The position numbers and the translations under genes are program-made. This document shows, one piece after another, positions 1 through 9,538 of a DNA stretch of 64,000 bases (positions are counted from its first letter, which is position 1; every line of letters begins with the position of its first letter). This stretch comes from Phorcus lineatus (Eukaryota > Mollusca > Gastropoda > Trochida > Trochidae). The stretch covers positions 1,922,001 to 1,986,000 of the forward strand of contig OV121090.1 in assembly GCA_921293015.1 (NCBI GenBank), in the 5' to 3' direction. The notes under the pieces are model-generated. The model saw only the letters and a list, made by a program, of their open reading frames with translations, was not told where the DNA came from and did no database searches.

Positions 1-435
1 CAATTCTCTTTGATTTCAAATAATCTCATTTTGAATATGTCCAAATAATCTACATTAATCATATAAAGGGAATATATCTCTTGCTTTTATAGATGACTGT
101 ACACCTTCAAAACATATAAGTTGAAAAATTCCCCTTAATCTAAATTCTTATCACATATCAGATAAGTTGCAAATAAACTTGAAAAGTTCAATGTTGTTGA
201 ATATATCTAAGCTGATATGATTATACATTTTATGAATTTAACGGATATTTATGAATTCATCCATTTATTTTTTTCATTTCATCATTTCAAGGTAAGAATA
301 TGAATTTTTATCAAAATCCTTGACTCAAATTTATATCCATTACTCATTTCTTAAGAAGTGGTTGCCAAGAAATACCTTGGGTTTTTTTACGACACCACTT
401 CTAAATGCCATTCAATGACTTGATCACAGTTTAAG
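1..435. other. Non-coding flank before the retroelement
   Basis: AT-rich sequence without a convincing ORF, splice-framed exon or RNA gene. If the TEP gene downstream has its 5' half outside the window, this is part of the same intron into which the retroelement inserted. Confidence 0.5.
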
Positions 436-439
436 GTCC
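436..439. repeat. Target-site duplication, left copy (GTCC)
   Basis: GTCC sits directly before the 5' LTR and again directly after the 3' LTR at 8965-8968. The next base is T on both sides, so a 5-bp GTCCT duplication with an LTR starting ATCA is an equally valid reading. Confidence 0.8.
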
Positions 440-903
440 TATCATGGGCAAGATATTACCCAAATTACATTAAAATTATATTTATAGAAATTAGAAAAAT
501 GTATGATTAATTTACAGAAATATCCAAATTACATTAACAATTCAAATATACAATTTATCATTATTCATAAGATACATAGTCACAATCTTTTACAAGTAGA
601 CCATATTTCTCATAATCACCTTTTCACCTAAGGATACAAAATGTCAGAGTAAATCTTCATTCTAAAAAGTAGACAACTCGTCTATCTAAGACAATAGTCT
701 TTAATTAATAATCCTTTTACAAGCGATGACACTGACAGTGATTTTAGTAGATAAAGCCTTAGGCTAATTAAGCTAATCCACTTAAGAACTTAATTGACCT
801 CATCTAATTAATCTTCAAGTTTTCAAGACATGTCAATTTATAAGTCTAATGAAAACAATAACTGGCTAGAATATTAGTGACACTGTTAACGAGATTAAAA
901 ATC

Positions 904-939
904 TAACCAATGAGAGATCACCTTCATTTACCTATATAA
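904..939 (+). promoter_or_regulatory. LTR promoter motifs (CCAAT, TATA)
   Basis: CCAAT occurs near 907 and a CTATATAAA TATA box at 932-940, which puts the predicted transcript start around 960-970. The same motifs recur in the 3' LTR 7679 bp downstream, where they could fire outward toward the TEP exons. Motif-based only. Confidence 0.55.
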
Positions 940-1028
940 ACCAAGATAGAAATTTAATCTTTAGTCAGTCAGAGTCAGTCAGTTAGAGTTAGAGTTAGAG
1001 TTTGGATATCATCTAGACACTTCTCAAA

Positions 1029-1073
1029 CTCCAGGGGCTGAGTGTATATATATAGATTGTCCTGCCCCTGGAG
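1029..1073 (+). other. Hairpin in predicted R region
   Basis: Ten-base perfect inverted repeat: CTCCAGGGGC at 1029-1038 pairs with GCCCCTGGAG at 1064-1073 around a 25-base AT-rich loop. It lies downstream of the TATA box and would be near the 5' end of the element's RNA. Confidence 0.6.
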
Positions 1074-1132
1074 GGATCATCCAGCTGTTATCTCTATATT
1101 GTTATCATTCTGTTGTTATAATTCTTCCTGTG

Positions 1133-1138
1133 AATAAA
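1133..1138 (+). terminator. LTR poly(A) signal AATAAA
   Basis: Canonical AATAAA about 200 bp after the TATA box, in the place where R should end. The 3' LTR copy (8812-8817) would end the element's transcript. Confidence 0.55.
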
Positions 1139-1288
1139 ATTGTACATAATTATTCCACGGACTTTGGATTTCTTCTGCCTAGAGTTAATTCCCCATTTAA
1201 AACTAGACAGCAAGACCGTCATCCCGGAATATCCAAAGTTGGGGCAGATGAGGAATACCTACAACCCTGCTTCAGCTTTGTGATAACT

Positions 1289-1303
1289 TGGTGAGAATCT
1301 TCA
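1289..1303 (+). other. Candidate primer-binding site
   Basis: TGGTGAGAATCTTC begins three bases after the LTR end, as expected for the complement of a tRNA 3' end (CCA). I could not assign the tRNA. Confidence 0.35.
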
Positions 1304-1545
1304 AAAGATCCTAAATCCTGATGCCTGGAATTTTTATGGACATAGCAACAGAGGACTAGTCTGATGATATGAAAGTATCTCGGATTATATAACAGCTACA
1401 ACATCCACTGACCCAAAGGAGACACTCAAGGACCAGGCCAACTCATTTGAAACTGCCAAGACAAAAAGTGTAAGTACATTTTTCTTTTTTTGAATTTGTC
1501 TCATTTTTGGTTTAGTAACTAGACTTACTTTAAAGTTTCATAAAC

Positions 1546-4500
1546 ATGGGTTCTGGCATGGATGGCAACTTTGAGGGAGAAATTCCGATTATTTCTCTTG
1601 TCACTCCTCTTGCCAAGTCAGTCATTAAGGCTGACTTTGGAGATTGTTCTGCCGCCTGTCTTTTGGACAGTGGTGCGAGCATCAATTGTATTTCTTCCAA
1701 CTTCCTTGAATTAGCATTTCCAAATGTTAAAGTGGGAAAATCCTGTTTTCCACATATTAGAGGGGTTGGGGGTTCCATACACGAAGTTATGGGTTCAGTT
1801 GTCTTGGACTTCTCAATTGAAGGCCAGGAGTTTTCTGATAGGTTTCATGTTCTCCCTACATTGCCAAAAGCGGTAATTTTGGGTTTACAATTCCTGGAAG
1901 GAAATGATGTTGTGCTAGATTTCAGCTGTAATTCTTTGATTATTGACAACAATTCTTCCGACAGACGTTATGTTAGATTTATGACCACTACAGTGTCAGG
2001 ATTAGCCAAAACAATTGATGAAATTTACATTCCTTCTCAGAGTGAGATACACTTTAAAGTTAGATTAGAAGACGTTACTGACGGTGCGACAATTCTCATA
2101 GAGCCAATCTCTTCACTAGCAGCAAATTTTGAGTTAGCAGGTGGCAATACCATATGTCAATCAAACAGAGGGATAGGTACATTTCGTCTACTGAATCCAT
2201 CTCAAGAGGAAATAGTACTAGACAAAGATTCCGTTGTAGGCAGCTTTAGCTATATTGACGTTGATCATATTTTTGACATTGACTGTGAGCAAGTGAACAC
2301 AATGCAAACAGACACAGACGGTCAGAAGCAGGACAATGACTATATCAAAGTTGCTAAAGACCTTGGATTCGACCTAGCTAATGCCCAGCTTACTAACGAG
2401 CAAAGACATAGACTGTTAGCTTTCTTAGGTAAAAATAGGGATATCTTTTCGACAAGTTTGACAGACTTAGGGAAGACAGACATGCATTATCATGAGATCG
2501 ACACTGGCAATTCTCAACCCATAAGATGCAAGCCTTATCGCCAGTCACCTCATCTACAGAAGATCACTGAAGAACTTGTCGACGACTTTCTGAAGCATGA
2601 CCTCATCGAAGAATCAAATTCCATGTATGCCGCCCCCATTGTTTTAGTTAAGAAGCGGGATGGTTCCTACAGATTTGTCTGTGACTATAGAAAATTAAAC
2701 ACTGTTATTTTACCTATGTCATGGCCTCTACCTGTGTTTGATGATGTTGTTGACCAGATAGCTAGCAAGAATGCTCAAATTTTTTCAACCTTAGATTTAG
2801 CGAATGGCTTCTTCCAGGTCCCACTCCACGAGAATTCAAAACACAAGACGGCATTTGTGACACACAAAGGACTGTATCAATTTAAACGCTTGCCCCAAGG
2901 CTTAACTAATTCACCACTTTGTTTTCAGATGCTCATGTCAAAAGTACTTAGAAAATTGCTTTTCAAAATTGCCCTTATCTATATAGATGACTTAATCATC
3001 TACAGCCAGACATTTGAAGACCATTTGACCCATTTGGAACAAGTGTTTTACTACCTCAGGCAGGCCAAATTGACATTGAAACCGTCCAAATGTAATTTTG
3101 CAACAGACAAAGTGTCCTTCCTCGGTCATGTTTTATCTTGTGGAGGTGTCCAAGTGGACGACAAGAAGATTGAAGCCATCAGATCATTTCCAGTTCCTAA
3201 GTCCCAGAAGCAAGTCAGATCATTCTTGGGTCTTACTAACTTCTACAGAAAATATGTTAAAGGTTATGCCCAAATTGCTTTGCCCTTAAATGCTCTTTTA
3301 AAAAAACATTCAGAAACTGTTTCAGACAAGAAACCAAAGTTCCAGTGGTCACTTGAGTGTGACAAAGCATTCATTGCACTCAAAGAAGCTATGTGTACCA
3401 CACCAGTTTTAGCTTATCCAAATTTTGATAAGGAATTCATTCTCTCAACCGATGCCAGTAGTATGAGCATAGGTTTTGTTTTGAGTCAGAAAGACCAGAA
3501 CAATATGGAACATCCTGTTGCCTACGGCGGCAGAGCTCTACATGGCAGTGAGAAGAATTGGAGCATAACAGAGAAAGAAGGTTTAGCACTTTTAGAAGCC
3601 ATTAGATCTTTTAGGCCATATTTGGCAAACTCAAAATTCATAGTTTACACTGACCATATTGCCCTCAAATGGTTAAAATCCATTAAGGATGCTACAGGTA
3701 GATTAGGACGTTGGTCACTAGAGTTATCAACGTACAACTTTGACATCATTCACCGCAGCGGTAAGTCAAATGGTAATGCTGATGCTCTTTCAAGAAGAGA
3801 GTATGAAGAGAACATCAACTGCAACAGTCAGACTGATGAAGACACAGAAAGGACAATTTTTACGTCCACAACGCCGTCATTTCGCCCAAATGAAACAATC
3901 AATCCATCGCGACCGTCCGTATATTTTTCTCCACATGTTTCCATCAATGCATTTACTACCGAACAAAATGCATCGGCTTTTTCGGTTATCTTTGAATATG
4001 AAGAAGATTATCGTTCCATTCCAGAACAAGTTGTCGCTTCAATATACTCAGTAAATGCTGAAATTCCAAAGGATGAAATCCTGGAAGTAACCATCCAATC
4101 TCATCCAAATTTACATCACTTACAGAGAGTATGTCCTGATTTTATTCAGGTTTTTGACTACAAACAAGACAACCTCCTTCCAGACGATGAGAAGGAACGT
4201 CACAAAGTCCTAGTGGAAGCCGATAGATTTGAAATTGACAACGGCATTCTCTATCGGTTTGTTCCACAAAGACAAAAAGGACAGACCGACAAATTCATAA
4301 AACAGCTTGCAGTGCCAAAAACACTCAGGAATCAAGTGCTGCAATGCTACCACGACAATCAACTAGGCGGCTGTCACAATGGAAAGGAAAGGATGCATAA
4401 CACTATTAGACCAAAATACTACTGGCCAGGAATGTACCAGGAAATATCAAAGTATGTTCAATCATGTGAAGTTTGTCAGCAAACCAAGAGGTACTACCAT

Positions 4501-4788
4501 GGAAAGAAAGCGCCACTATGTCCAATGCCTGTTGAAGAAATCTTCACAAGGTGGCACATTGACATTCTTGGTCCATTACCAACAACGCCAGACAAGTACA
4601 AGCATATACTGGTCATCACAGATGCAGCATCAAGATGGTGTGAAGCCTTCCCTATTCGTACACAAGAAGCCAAAGAAGTTGCAGATGTCATGGTACGAGA
4701 AATTTTTTGCAGATACGGGGCACCAAGGACATTAATTTCGGATCGAGGACAGAACTTCATGTCAGCCCAAATTACACCTACAAGTTAA
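1546..4788 (+). CDS. pol: Retroelement pol: protease, RT, RNase H, truncated integrase
   Basis: The ORF has 1080 codons. The aspartic protease has its catalytic LLDSGA at residues 39-44, with the flap and the AVILGLQFL strand near 110-118. Reverse transcriptase follows, with LDLANGFFQ (Asp417) and the YIDD box at 479-482. RNase H shows STDAS, EKEGLALLEA and the VYTDH block. Integrase starts with an HHCC zinc module (nt about 4350-4480, ending CEVCQQTK) and core Asp1006 (RWHIDILGPLP) and Asp1066 (LISDRGQNF). The frame ends a few residues later without the third catalytic residue, Glu. The first Met is only about 40 residues before the protease, so no gag is fused upstream. Domain order is typical Ty3/Gypsy. 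This copy is defective for integration. Confidence 0.93.
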   Translation: MGSGMDGNFEGEIPIISLVTPLAKSVIKADFGDCSAACLLDSGASINCISSNFLELAFPNVKVGKSCFPHIRGVGGSIHEVMGSVVLDFSIEGQEFSDRFHVLPTLPKAVILGLQFLEGNDVVLDFSCNSLIIDNNSSDRRYVRFMTTTVSGLAKTIDEIYIPSQSEIHFKVRLEDVTDGATILIEPISSLAANFELAGGNTICQSNRGIGTFRLLNPSQEEIVLDKDSVVGSFSYIDVDHIFDIDCEQVNTMQTDTDGQKQDNDYIKVAKDLGFDLANAQLTNEQRHRLLAFLGKNRDIFSTSLTDLGKTDMHYHEIDTGNSQPIRCKPYRQSPHLQKITEELVDDFLKHDLIEESNSMYAAPIVLVKKRDGSYRFVCDYRKLNTVILPMSWPLPVFDDVVDQIASKNAQIFSTLDLANGFFQVPLHENSKHKTAFVTHKGLYQFKRLPQGLTNSPLCFQMLMSKVLRKLLFKIALIYIDDLIIYSQTFEDHLTHLEQVFYYLRQAKLTLKPSKCNFATDKVSFLGHVLSCGGVQVDDKKIEAIRSFPVPKSQKQVRSFLGLTNFYRKYVKGYAQIALPLNALLKKHSETVSDKKPKFQWSLECDKAFIALKEAMCTTPVLAYPNFDKEFILSTDASSMSIGFVLSQKDQNNMEHPVAYGGRALHGSEKNWSITEKEGLALLEAIRSFRPYLANSKFIVYTDHIALKWLKSIKDATGRLGRWSLELSTYNFDIIHRSGKSNGNADALSRREYEENINCNSQTDEDTERTIFTSTTPSFRPNETINPSRPSVYFSPHVSINAFTTEQNASAFSVIFEYEEDYRSIPEQVVASIYSVNAEIPKDEILEVTIQSHPNLHHLQRVCPDFIQVFDYKQDNLLPDDEKERHKVLVEADRFEIDNGILYRFVPQRQKGQTDKFIKQLAVPKTLRNQVLQCYHDNQLGGCHNGKERMHNTIRPKYYWPGMYQEISKYVQSCEVCQQTKRYYHGKKAPLCPMPVEEIFTRWHIDILGPLPTTPDKYKHILVITDAASRWCEAFPIRTQEAKEVADVMVREIFCRYGAPRTLISDRGQNFMSAQITPTS

Positions 4789-6029
4789 GAAGAAGTTCTG
4801 ATGACAAGATCCACAGACCACTCGTCCATGCCAATCGCCTCAAACCATATTTTGACCCAGCTGATCGTCCACAAAATCCACCAGAACCATTGCTGAACAA
4901 CAATAATGACATGGATCCGGATGTCATAGATGACAACGGTTTGACAACTGACAACACTTTAACAACTAAAAATCAAAGACACGAAGAAGTCCAAAATGAT
5001 AATCAAAAAGCAAATGAACAGAGACAAGATCAACCAAAAACAAAATCTAATCAGCAGAAGAAGAGAAAGAACAATGGAGCTCAAGGAACTAAATTAAGAA
5101 AAGACGCTCAACAAAAATCAAATGATTCAAGTTCAAGTCAAACCATGGACAAGAAAAACAAGAACGACAAGCCTAATAACAAAAACAATAAAACTAAACC
5201 AAAGACGAAAAATCAGGAAAAACCAGAAAAGGCCATACAAGATGTTCATGATGAAGCAAGTGAAACTCAAAAGACTCAACAAATATTAATAGATGAAATC
5301 GACTCGATTCTTTCATCAAAAAGAGCAAACAAGAAAATATATTATCGTATTAAATGGAAAGATGTTGAAAGAGGAAATACCTGGGAATACGGCAGCAGTA
5401 TCCCAGAAGCATTGAAAAGAGACTTCCATTCCAAGCACAACATGGCAGGACGGCGTAGGAAACGACCTCTCAAGAGACACAAATTCTTTGAAAAGAAGTC
5501 AACAGAACCAGAAAAGGATGTCAATGTCGTGAATGGAGACACACAAAGCAAGTGTGAGCAGCCTGAGACACCATGCATCGTTCAAACAGTGCCACCAAGG
5601 CCAATCTTTCCAAAACATTTGCGATTGGTGGAAATGGATGTAAAAGAAGTAGTCGGCATTGAACTTGTCAATGGAGACTGCTATGTGACAGTTACATTTA
5701 ATAACACCCAATTTCCAAACGATGAACACGTCCTGTACCTTGAGAGTGTCCATCCACGCCTTGTTCAGCAATATCTAAACATATGCTGGGAAGAGCTCTA
5801 TGCAATGCGCAAAGATACCCAACAACTATATCAACACAGCCTACCAATATTTGCATCAAGACTCAGTGACTATGATGCAATTGAATATCGTGAAATTCGT
5901 ACTGGTAAGACAAGACCCTATCAATACACTTTCATTCTTCATGTTGATGTGGAACAAGTAAATATTTTCTTACAGAAAATACAGGTTCTCCTTACCAAAA
6001 GGTATGAACTGCTTGCACTTTCACAATAA
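4764..6029 (+). CDS. Retroelement 3' ORF: integrase tail, chromodomain, possible chromoshadow-like domain
   Basis: It lies in a different frame from pol and overlaps its end; the open frame extends back to 4707 but has no natural start. It opens with the conserved integrase C-terminal block YTYKLRRS...VHANRLKPYF. A low-complexity Asn/Lys/Gln linker follows (4890-5270). Next is a chromodomain at about 5289-5440, with IDSILSSK, YYRIKWK and NTWEY in the expected order; only the central Trp of the methyl-lysine cage is obvious. A basic stretch (RRRKRPLKRHK) follows. A second globular segment at about 5616-5810 shows VVG, GD, a P-x-L-V-x-x-Y helix and a Trp in chromoshadow-like order. About 75 further residues are unrecognised. 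Chromodomains on integrase tails are known from chromoviruses; the second module is my inference. Confidence 0.75.
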   Translation, partial: SPNYTYKLRRSSDDKIHRPLVHANRLKPYFDPADRPQNPPEPLLNNNNDMDPDVIDDNGLTTDNTLTTKNQRHEEVQNDNQKANEQRQDQPKTKSNQQKKRKNNGAQGTKLRKDAQQKSNDSSSSQTMDKKNKNDKPNNKNNKTKPKTKNQEKPEKAIQDVHDEASETQKTQQILIDEIDSILSSKRANKKIYYRIKWKDVERGNTWEYGSSIPEALKRDFHSKHNMAGRRRKRPLKRHKFFEKKSTEPEKDVNVVNGDTQSKCEQPETPCIVQTVPPRPIFPKHLRLVEMDVKEVVGIELVNGDCYVTVTFNNTQFPNDEHVLYLESVHPRLVQQYLNICWEELYAMRKDTQQLYQHSLPIFASRLSDYDAIEYREIRTGKTRPYQYTFILHVDVEQVNIFLQKIQVLLTKRYELLALSQ

Positions 6030-6388
6030 ATCAATTCATTTGCCAATTGTGTTGATTTATTTTTTATATGTATTTTACCATTTGTGAACACAAACTTCAG
6101 TTTGATCACCTGCTAGATTTATGTTACACAAAGATCTTGAGGATTGGACTGATCACCCAATACCAAGATGGTAAAACTAACCCATGAATGAATGTAAGAA
6201 TGAATGAGAAATGCACTCTAACAATGCACACTAACATTAACATTCTTAACATTTCAATTGAGTTAGAAATCATATTTATTTTAGTTTATTTTTTTTTTCC
6301 CTTATTTTTATCTTATCTACAAATGCAAACGATTTGTATTCGCATAATGTGTGTCTACATTTCCATCAAGCATTTCTTCACATACATC
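6030..6388. other. Retroelement non-coding segment after the 3' ORF
   Basis: No env-like ORF, signal peptide or transmembrane-coding frame of useful length is visible. Short AT-rich ORFs here look like chance. Confidence 0.5.
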
Positions 6389-6990
6389 ATTACGAATACG
6401 TTAGTTATGTATAACACATAATGTGTGGAAGTACATTTCAACTATTCAAGATTGCACTATTCAACATGTATTACCATATTTTACTGTGTCATATGTATCC
6501 CACAGCACATTTTAGCTATACAATAGCACAAAATATATCAGCACCATTGCTATCCAAGATAGCTCATGTAATATACACCTATATGTTCATGTACTAGCTT
6601 ATCAATTATTTCTTTTTCAGCAATATGAATAAGTTAGTTATGTATGACGCATAATGTGCGGATGTGCATTTCAGCTTTACCTATTTTTATACCCATACTT
6701 TTATACCCATATTTCATTTTTCCTTCAACATTATGAATAAGTTAGTTATGTATGACGCATAATGTGCGGATGTGCATTTCAGCTTTACCATATTTATATA
6801 TCCACGTTTTATTATTCTTACAACATTATGCATAAGTTAGTTATGTATGACGCATAATGTGCGGATGTGCATTTCAGCTTTACCTTATTTTTATACCCAT
6901 ATGTTATTATTCCTACAACATTGTGAATAAGTTAGTTATGTATGACGCATAATGTGCGGATGTGCATTTCAGCTATTCAATATTATCATA
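6389..6990 (+). repeat. About 100-bp tandem repeats inside the retroelement
   Basis: The block GTTAGTTATGTATGACGC, continuing into a conserved ATAATGTGCGGATGTGCATTTC stretch of similar length, recurs near 6630, 6737, 6837 and 6927, with a diverged copy near 6397. Unit spacing is 90-107 bp with variable AT-rich filler. It lies in the 3' untranslated part of the element, between pol and the polypurine tract. Confidence 0.75.
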
Positions 6991-8104
6991 TCAAAGTTTA
7001 TTATGAATTTACCCAACAATTATCATGTACTTCACATGATATATGAGCACATTTTAGCTATTCCATAGCACCAATATGAATCAGCACGGTTGCTATCCAA
7101 GATGGCACATGTAGTATACACTATACATCATTATTTAAGTATGTACCTTGATATGCACTTATCATACAATGTGAAAACATTTCAGATACTCAACAGCACC
7201 TATATTATCTATACTATCAAAGATAGTGATGTATTATACATGTATATGTCTATACAACAAAAATGTATAATTAGATATGCATTTATAATGTCATATAAAC
7301 CAAAATTGGTTGTTTTCAGCATTATTATTAGCACTTACACTATCCAAGATAGTACATGTTTATACACATGCAAGTATATCAATACAACCCTTACCACCTT
7401 AGATGTTTTCAATTAATCAGGATCTTTTTCAGCCTATAAATATATATTTACCTTTGCACTATGTATATACGGTAAACATGATATCACTATATATCAATTT
7501 AATAACAGCATTTTCCCCCCAGATTATATCAAACAGATACTCATGTGACCTCTTTACTACAAAATCTATTTTATGGTACCTTAAAAGAGATATGCCTTTT
7601 ACCAAAAACTTTTTAAATTGAACGATTACTGCCCAGAATTTCTCTTTCTGATTTCATATCCTCCTGCCTGAATCAACCTGTGCTGTGACCTGTTTCTTGA
7701 GAGAACAAAACATCAAGATGTATACAGATCAAATCAGAAGGCCAAGCCCATACAGTAGGGAAATCTACATCTGATGTTCTTCGTCAAGGAAACAACAGTG
7801 AAGATTCAGTGCACCCAGGATGAAAAATCAACTTAAAGAAAGAAACTGCTATAGAAATTCATCATCAGTGTGATCAAATCATCAATTTGGACATTCATCA
7901 TCATCGAAAACATCATGATTGACTATCATTTATATTTACAATTTATGTCATTTGAATCTCAATTTATTTTATCATTGTAACCTGCAATTTATATCACCAA
8001 TATCTTCAATGCTTTCATGTACATTATAATTGAACCATCTTATCCAAAATTTATCCCACAAACTGATATCAAAACCTTAAATAAGTTTGGGGACCAAACT
8101 TCAC
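6991..8104. other. Retroelement 3' non-coding spacer
   Basis: AT-rich with scattered partial echoes of a 'cTATCCAAGATaG' motif (about 6552, 7090, 7207, 7340). No ORF has a recognisable retroviral domain. Confidence 0.45.
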
Positions 8105-8118
8105 AAGCGAGGGGAAGA
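8105..8118 (+). other. Polypurine tract
   Basis: AGCGAGGGGAAGA, almost all purine, abuts the 3' LTR. It primes plus-strand DNA synthesis in LTR retroelements. The purine run ends exactly where the LTR begins with TATCA, which supports the chosen LTR boundary. Confidence 0.8.
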
Positions 8119-8964
8119 TATCATGGGCAAGATATTACCCAAATTACATTAAAATTATATTTATAGAAATTAGAAAAATGTATGATTAATTTACAGAAAT
8201 ATCCAAATTACATTAACAATTCAAATATACAATTTATCATTATTCATAAGATACATAGTCACAATCTTTTACAAGTAGACCATATTTCTCATAATCACCT
8301 TTTCACCTAAGGATACAAAATGTCAGAGTAAATCTTCATTCTAAAAAGTAGACAACTCGTCTATCTAAGACAATAGTCTTTAATTAATAATCCTTTTACA
8401 AGCGATGACACTGACAGTGATTTTAGTAGATAAAGCCTTAGGCTAATTAAGCTAATCCACTTAAGAACTTAATTGACCTCATCTAATTAATCTTCAAGTT
8501 TTCAAGACATGTCAATTTATAAGTCTAATGAAAACAATAACTGGCTAGAATATTAGTGACACTGTTAACGAGATTAAAAATCTAACCAATGAGAGATCAC
8601 CTTCATTTACCTATATAAACCAAGATAGAAATTTAATCTTTAGTCAGTCAGAGTCAGTCAGTTAGAGTTAGAGTTAGAGTTTGGATATCATCTAGACACT
8701 TCTCAAACTCCAGGGGCTGAGTGTATATATATAGATTGTCCTGCCCCTGGAGGGATCATCCAGCTGTTATCTCTATATTGTTATCATTCTGTTGTTATAA
8801 TTCTTCCTGTGAATAAAATTGTACATAATTATTCCACGGACTTTGGATTTCTTCTGCCTAGAGTTAATTCCCCATTTAAAACTAGACAGCAAGACCGTCA
8901 TCCCGGAATATCCAAAGTTGGGGCAGATGAGGAATACCTACAACCCTGCTTCAGCTTTGTGATA
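8119..8964 (+). repeat. 3' LTR (846 bp)
   Basis: Direct repeat of 440-1285 with no difference found by eye. Its promoter motifs face the TEP exons and its AATAAA lies at 8812-8817. Confidence 0.95.
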
Positions 8965-8968
8965 GTCC
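8965..8968. repeat. Target-site duplication, right copy (GTCC)
   Basis: Matches 436-439 on the other side of the element. Confidence 0.8.
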
Positions 8969-9463
8969 TTTGCACCATTCATTACCTTCTGCCTCACACC
9001 TGATGAGGCTGGACATTATTATCCAATCAGAATGCCTGCAGTCTTAACCCCTTTGACTGACTGCAAGACCCAACATCCTGCCTGACCTGTCACTAACGAG
9101 GAGCAATGGCTGCCATTAGAAAAAACAACTGATTCTTGATTATTAAAATCACAGTTGCCAACAGCATAGAAGGGATAATCTTCAGTTGCAAAAACAAAAG
9201 TAAGTAGACCATTACTGCTACATACACAGTATAACATCTTAACCTTATTGATCTTCCTTATATCATGAAAGAGCTGATAAAAAATCATTGAAATGTTGGC
9301 TTCACAGTGAAAAAATTGATTTTTTTTTTTTCAAGTCCATTCCCTTAAATAGAATATGTACTGTTGACAGGTTAAGTTGTGTTTTATTAACACTGATTTG
9401 TATAAGTGATAATTAGTTCCTTTTCTTTGATATTATTAAGCAAAGATGGCATTGTTTACATAG
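8969..9463. other. Non-coding, presumed TEP intron
   Basis: No exon with TEP similarity was found. The expected FPETW-type exon that normally precedes the VPDTIT block is not visible anywhere between the retroelement and 12450. Confidence 0.4.
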
Positions 9464-9538
9464 GTGTGCACTGAACCATGACTGCTGTGAGAGGAGGAAA
9501 GTGGACAAGCCATTATATAACAGGAAACAGCTGGCACT
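9464..9538 (+). CDS. Candidate cassette exon 1 (TEP hypervariable region?)
   Basis: 75 bp between an acceptor (TTTACATAG) and a strong donor (GTAAGT). Only the frame that fits the first downstream TEP exon (one base in, two bases out) is open. It would encode about 25 residues starting CALN. It begins GTGTGCACTGAACCA, close to the start of the candidate at 10754. No homology was recognised, so it may be spurious. Confidence 0.3.

Larger units (their letters stand above)
440..1285 (+). repeat. 5' LTR (846 bp)
   Basis: Direct repeat of 8119-8964; line-by-line reading found no difference. Termini are TATCA...TGATA, a 5-bp inverted repeat instead of the usual TG...CA. It contains a CCAAT motif, a TATA box, a perfect hairpin and AATAAA, the parts expected of U3-R-U5. 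Confidence 0.95.
440..8964 (+). mobile_element. Ty3/Gypsy-type LTR retroelement, recent but internally deleted
   Basis: The element is 8.5 kb, bounded by two 846-bp LTRs that look identical by eye and by a GTCC duplication. Internal order is primer-binding-site candidate, pol (protease, RT, RNase H, integrase start), a frame break, a 3' ORF with integrase tail and chromodomain, about 2.1 kb without ORFs, polypurine tract, 3' LTR. Protease-RT-RNaseH-integrase order is that of Metaviridae. No gag-like ORF or CCHC knuckle is seen: only 260 bp separate the 5' LTR from pol. The integrase core is truncated, so this copy cannot encode a complete integrase. Identical LTRs imply recent insertion. It is in the sense orientation relative to the TEP gene and probably lies in one of its introns. 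Confidence 0.93.

Noticed and set aside
4379-4760. Alternate-frame ORFs over the pol gene, including the - strand ORF at 4494-4760
   Set aside because: Shadows of the integrase-coding frame with no domain of their own.
7090-7621. Possible env gene in the retroelement's 3' part
   Set aside because: AT-rich short ORFs, no signal peptide, furin site or membrane anchor pattern.
8809-9003. ORF at the end of the 3' LTR
   Set aside because: It is LTR sequence running into the flank; the same frame exists in the 5' LTR without continuation.
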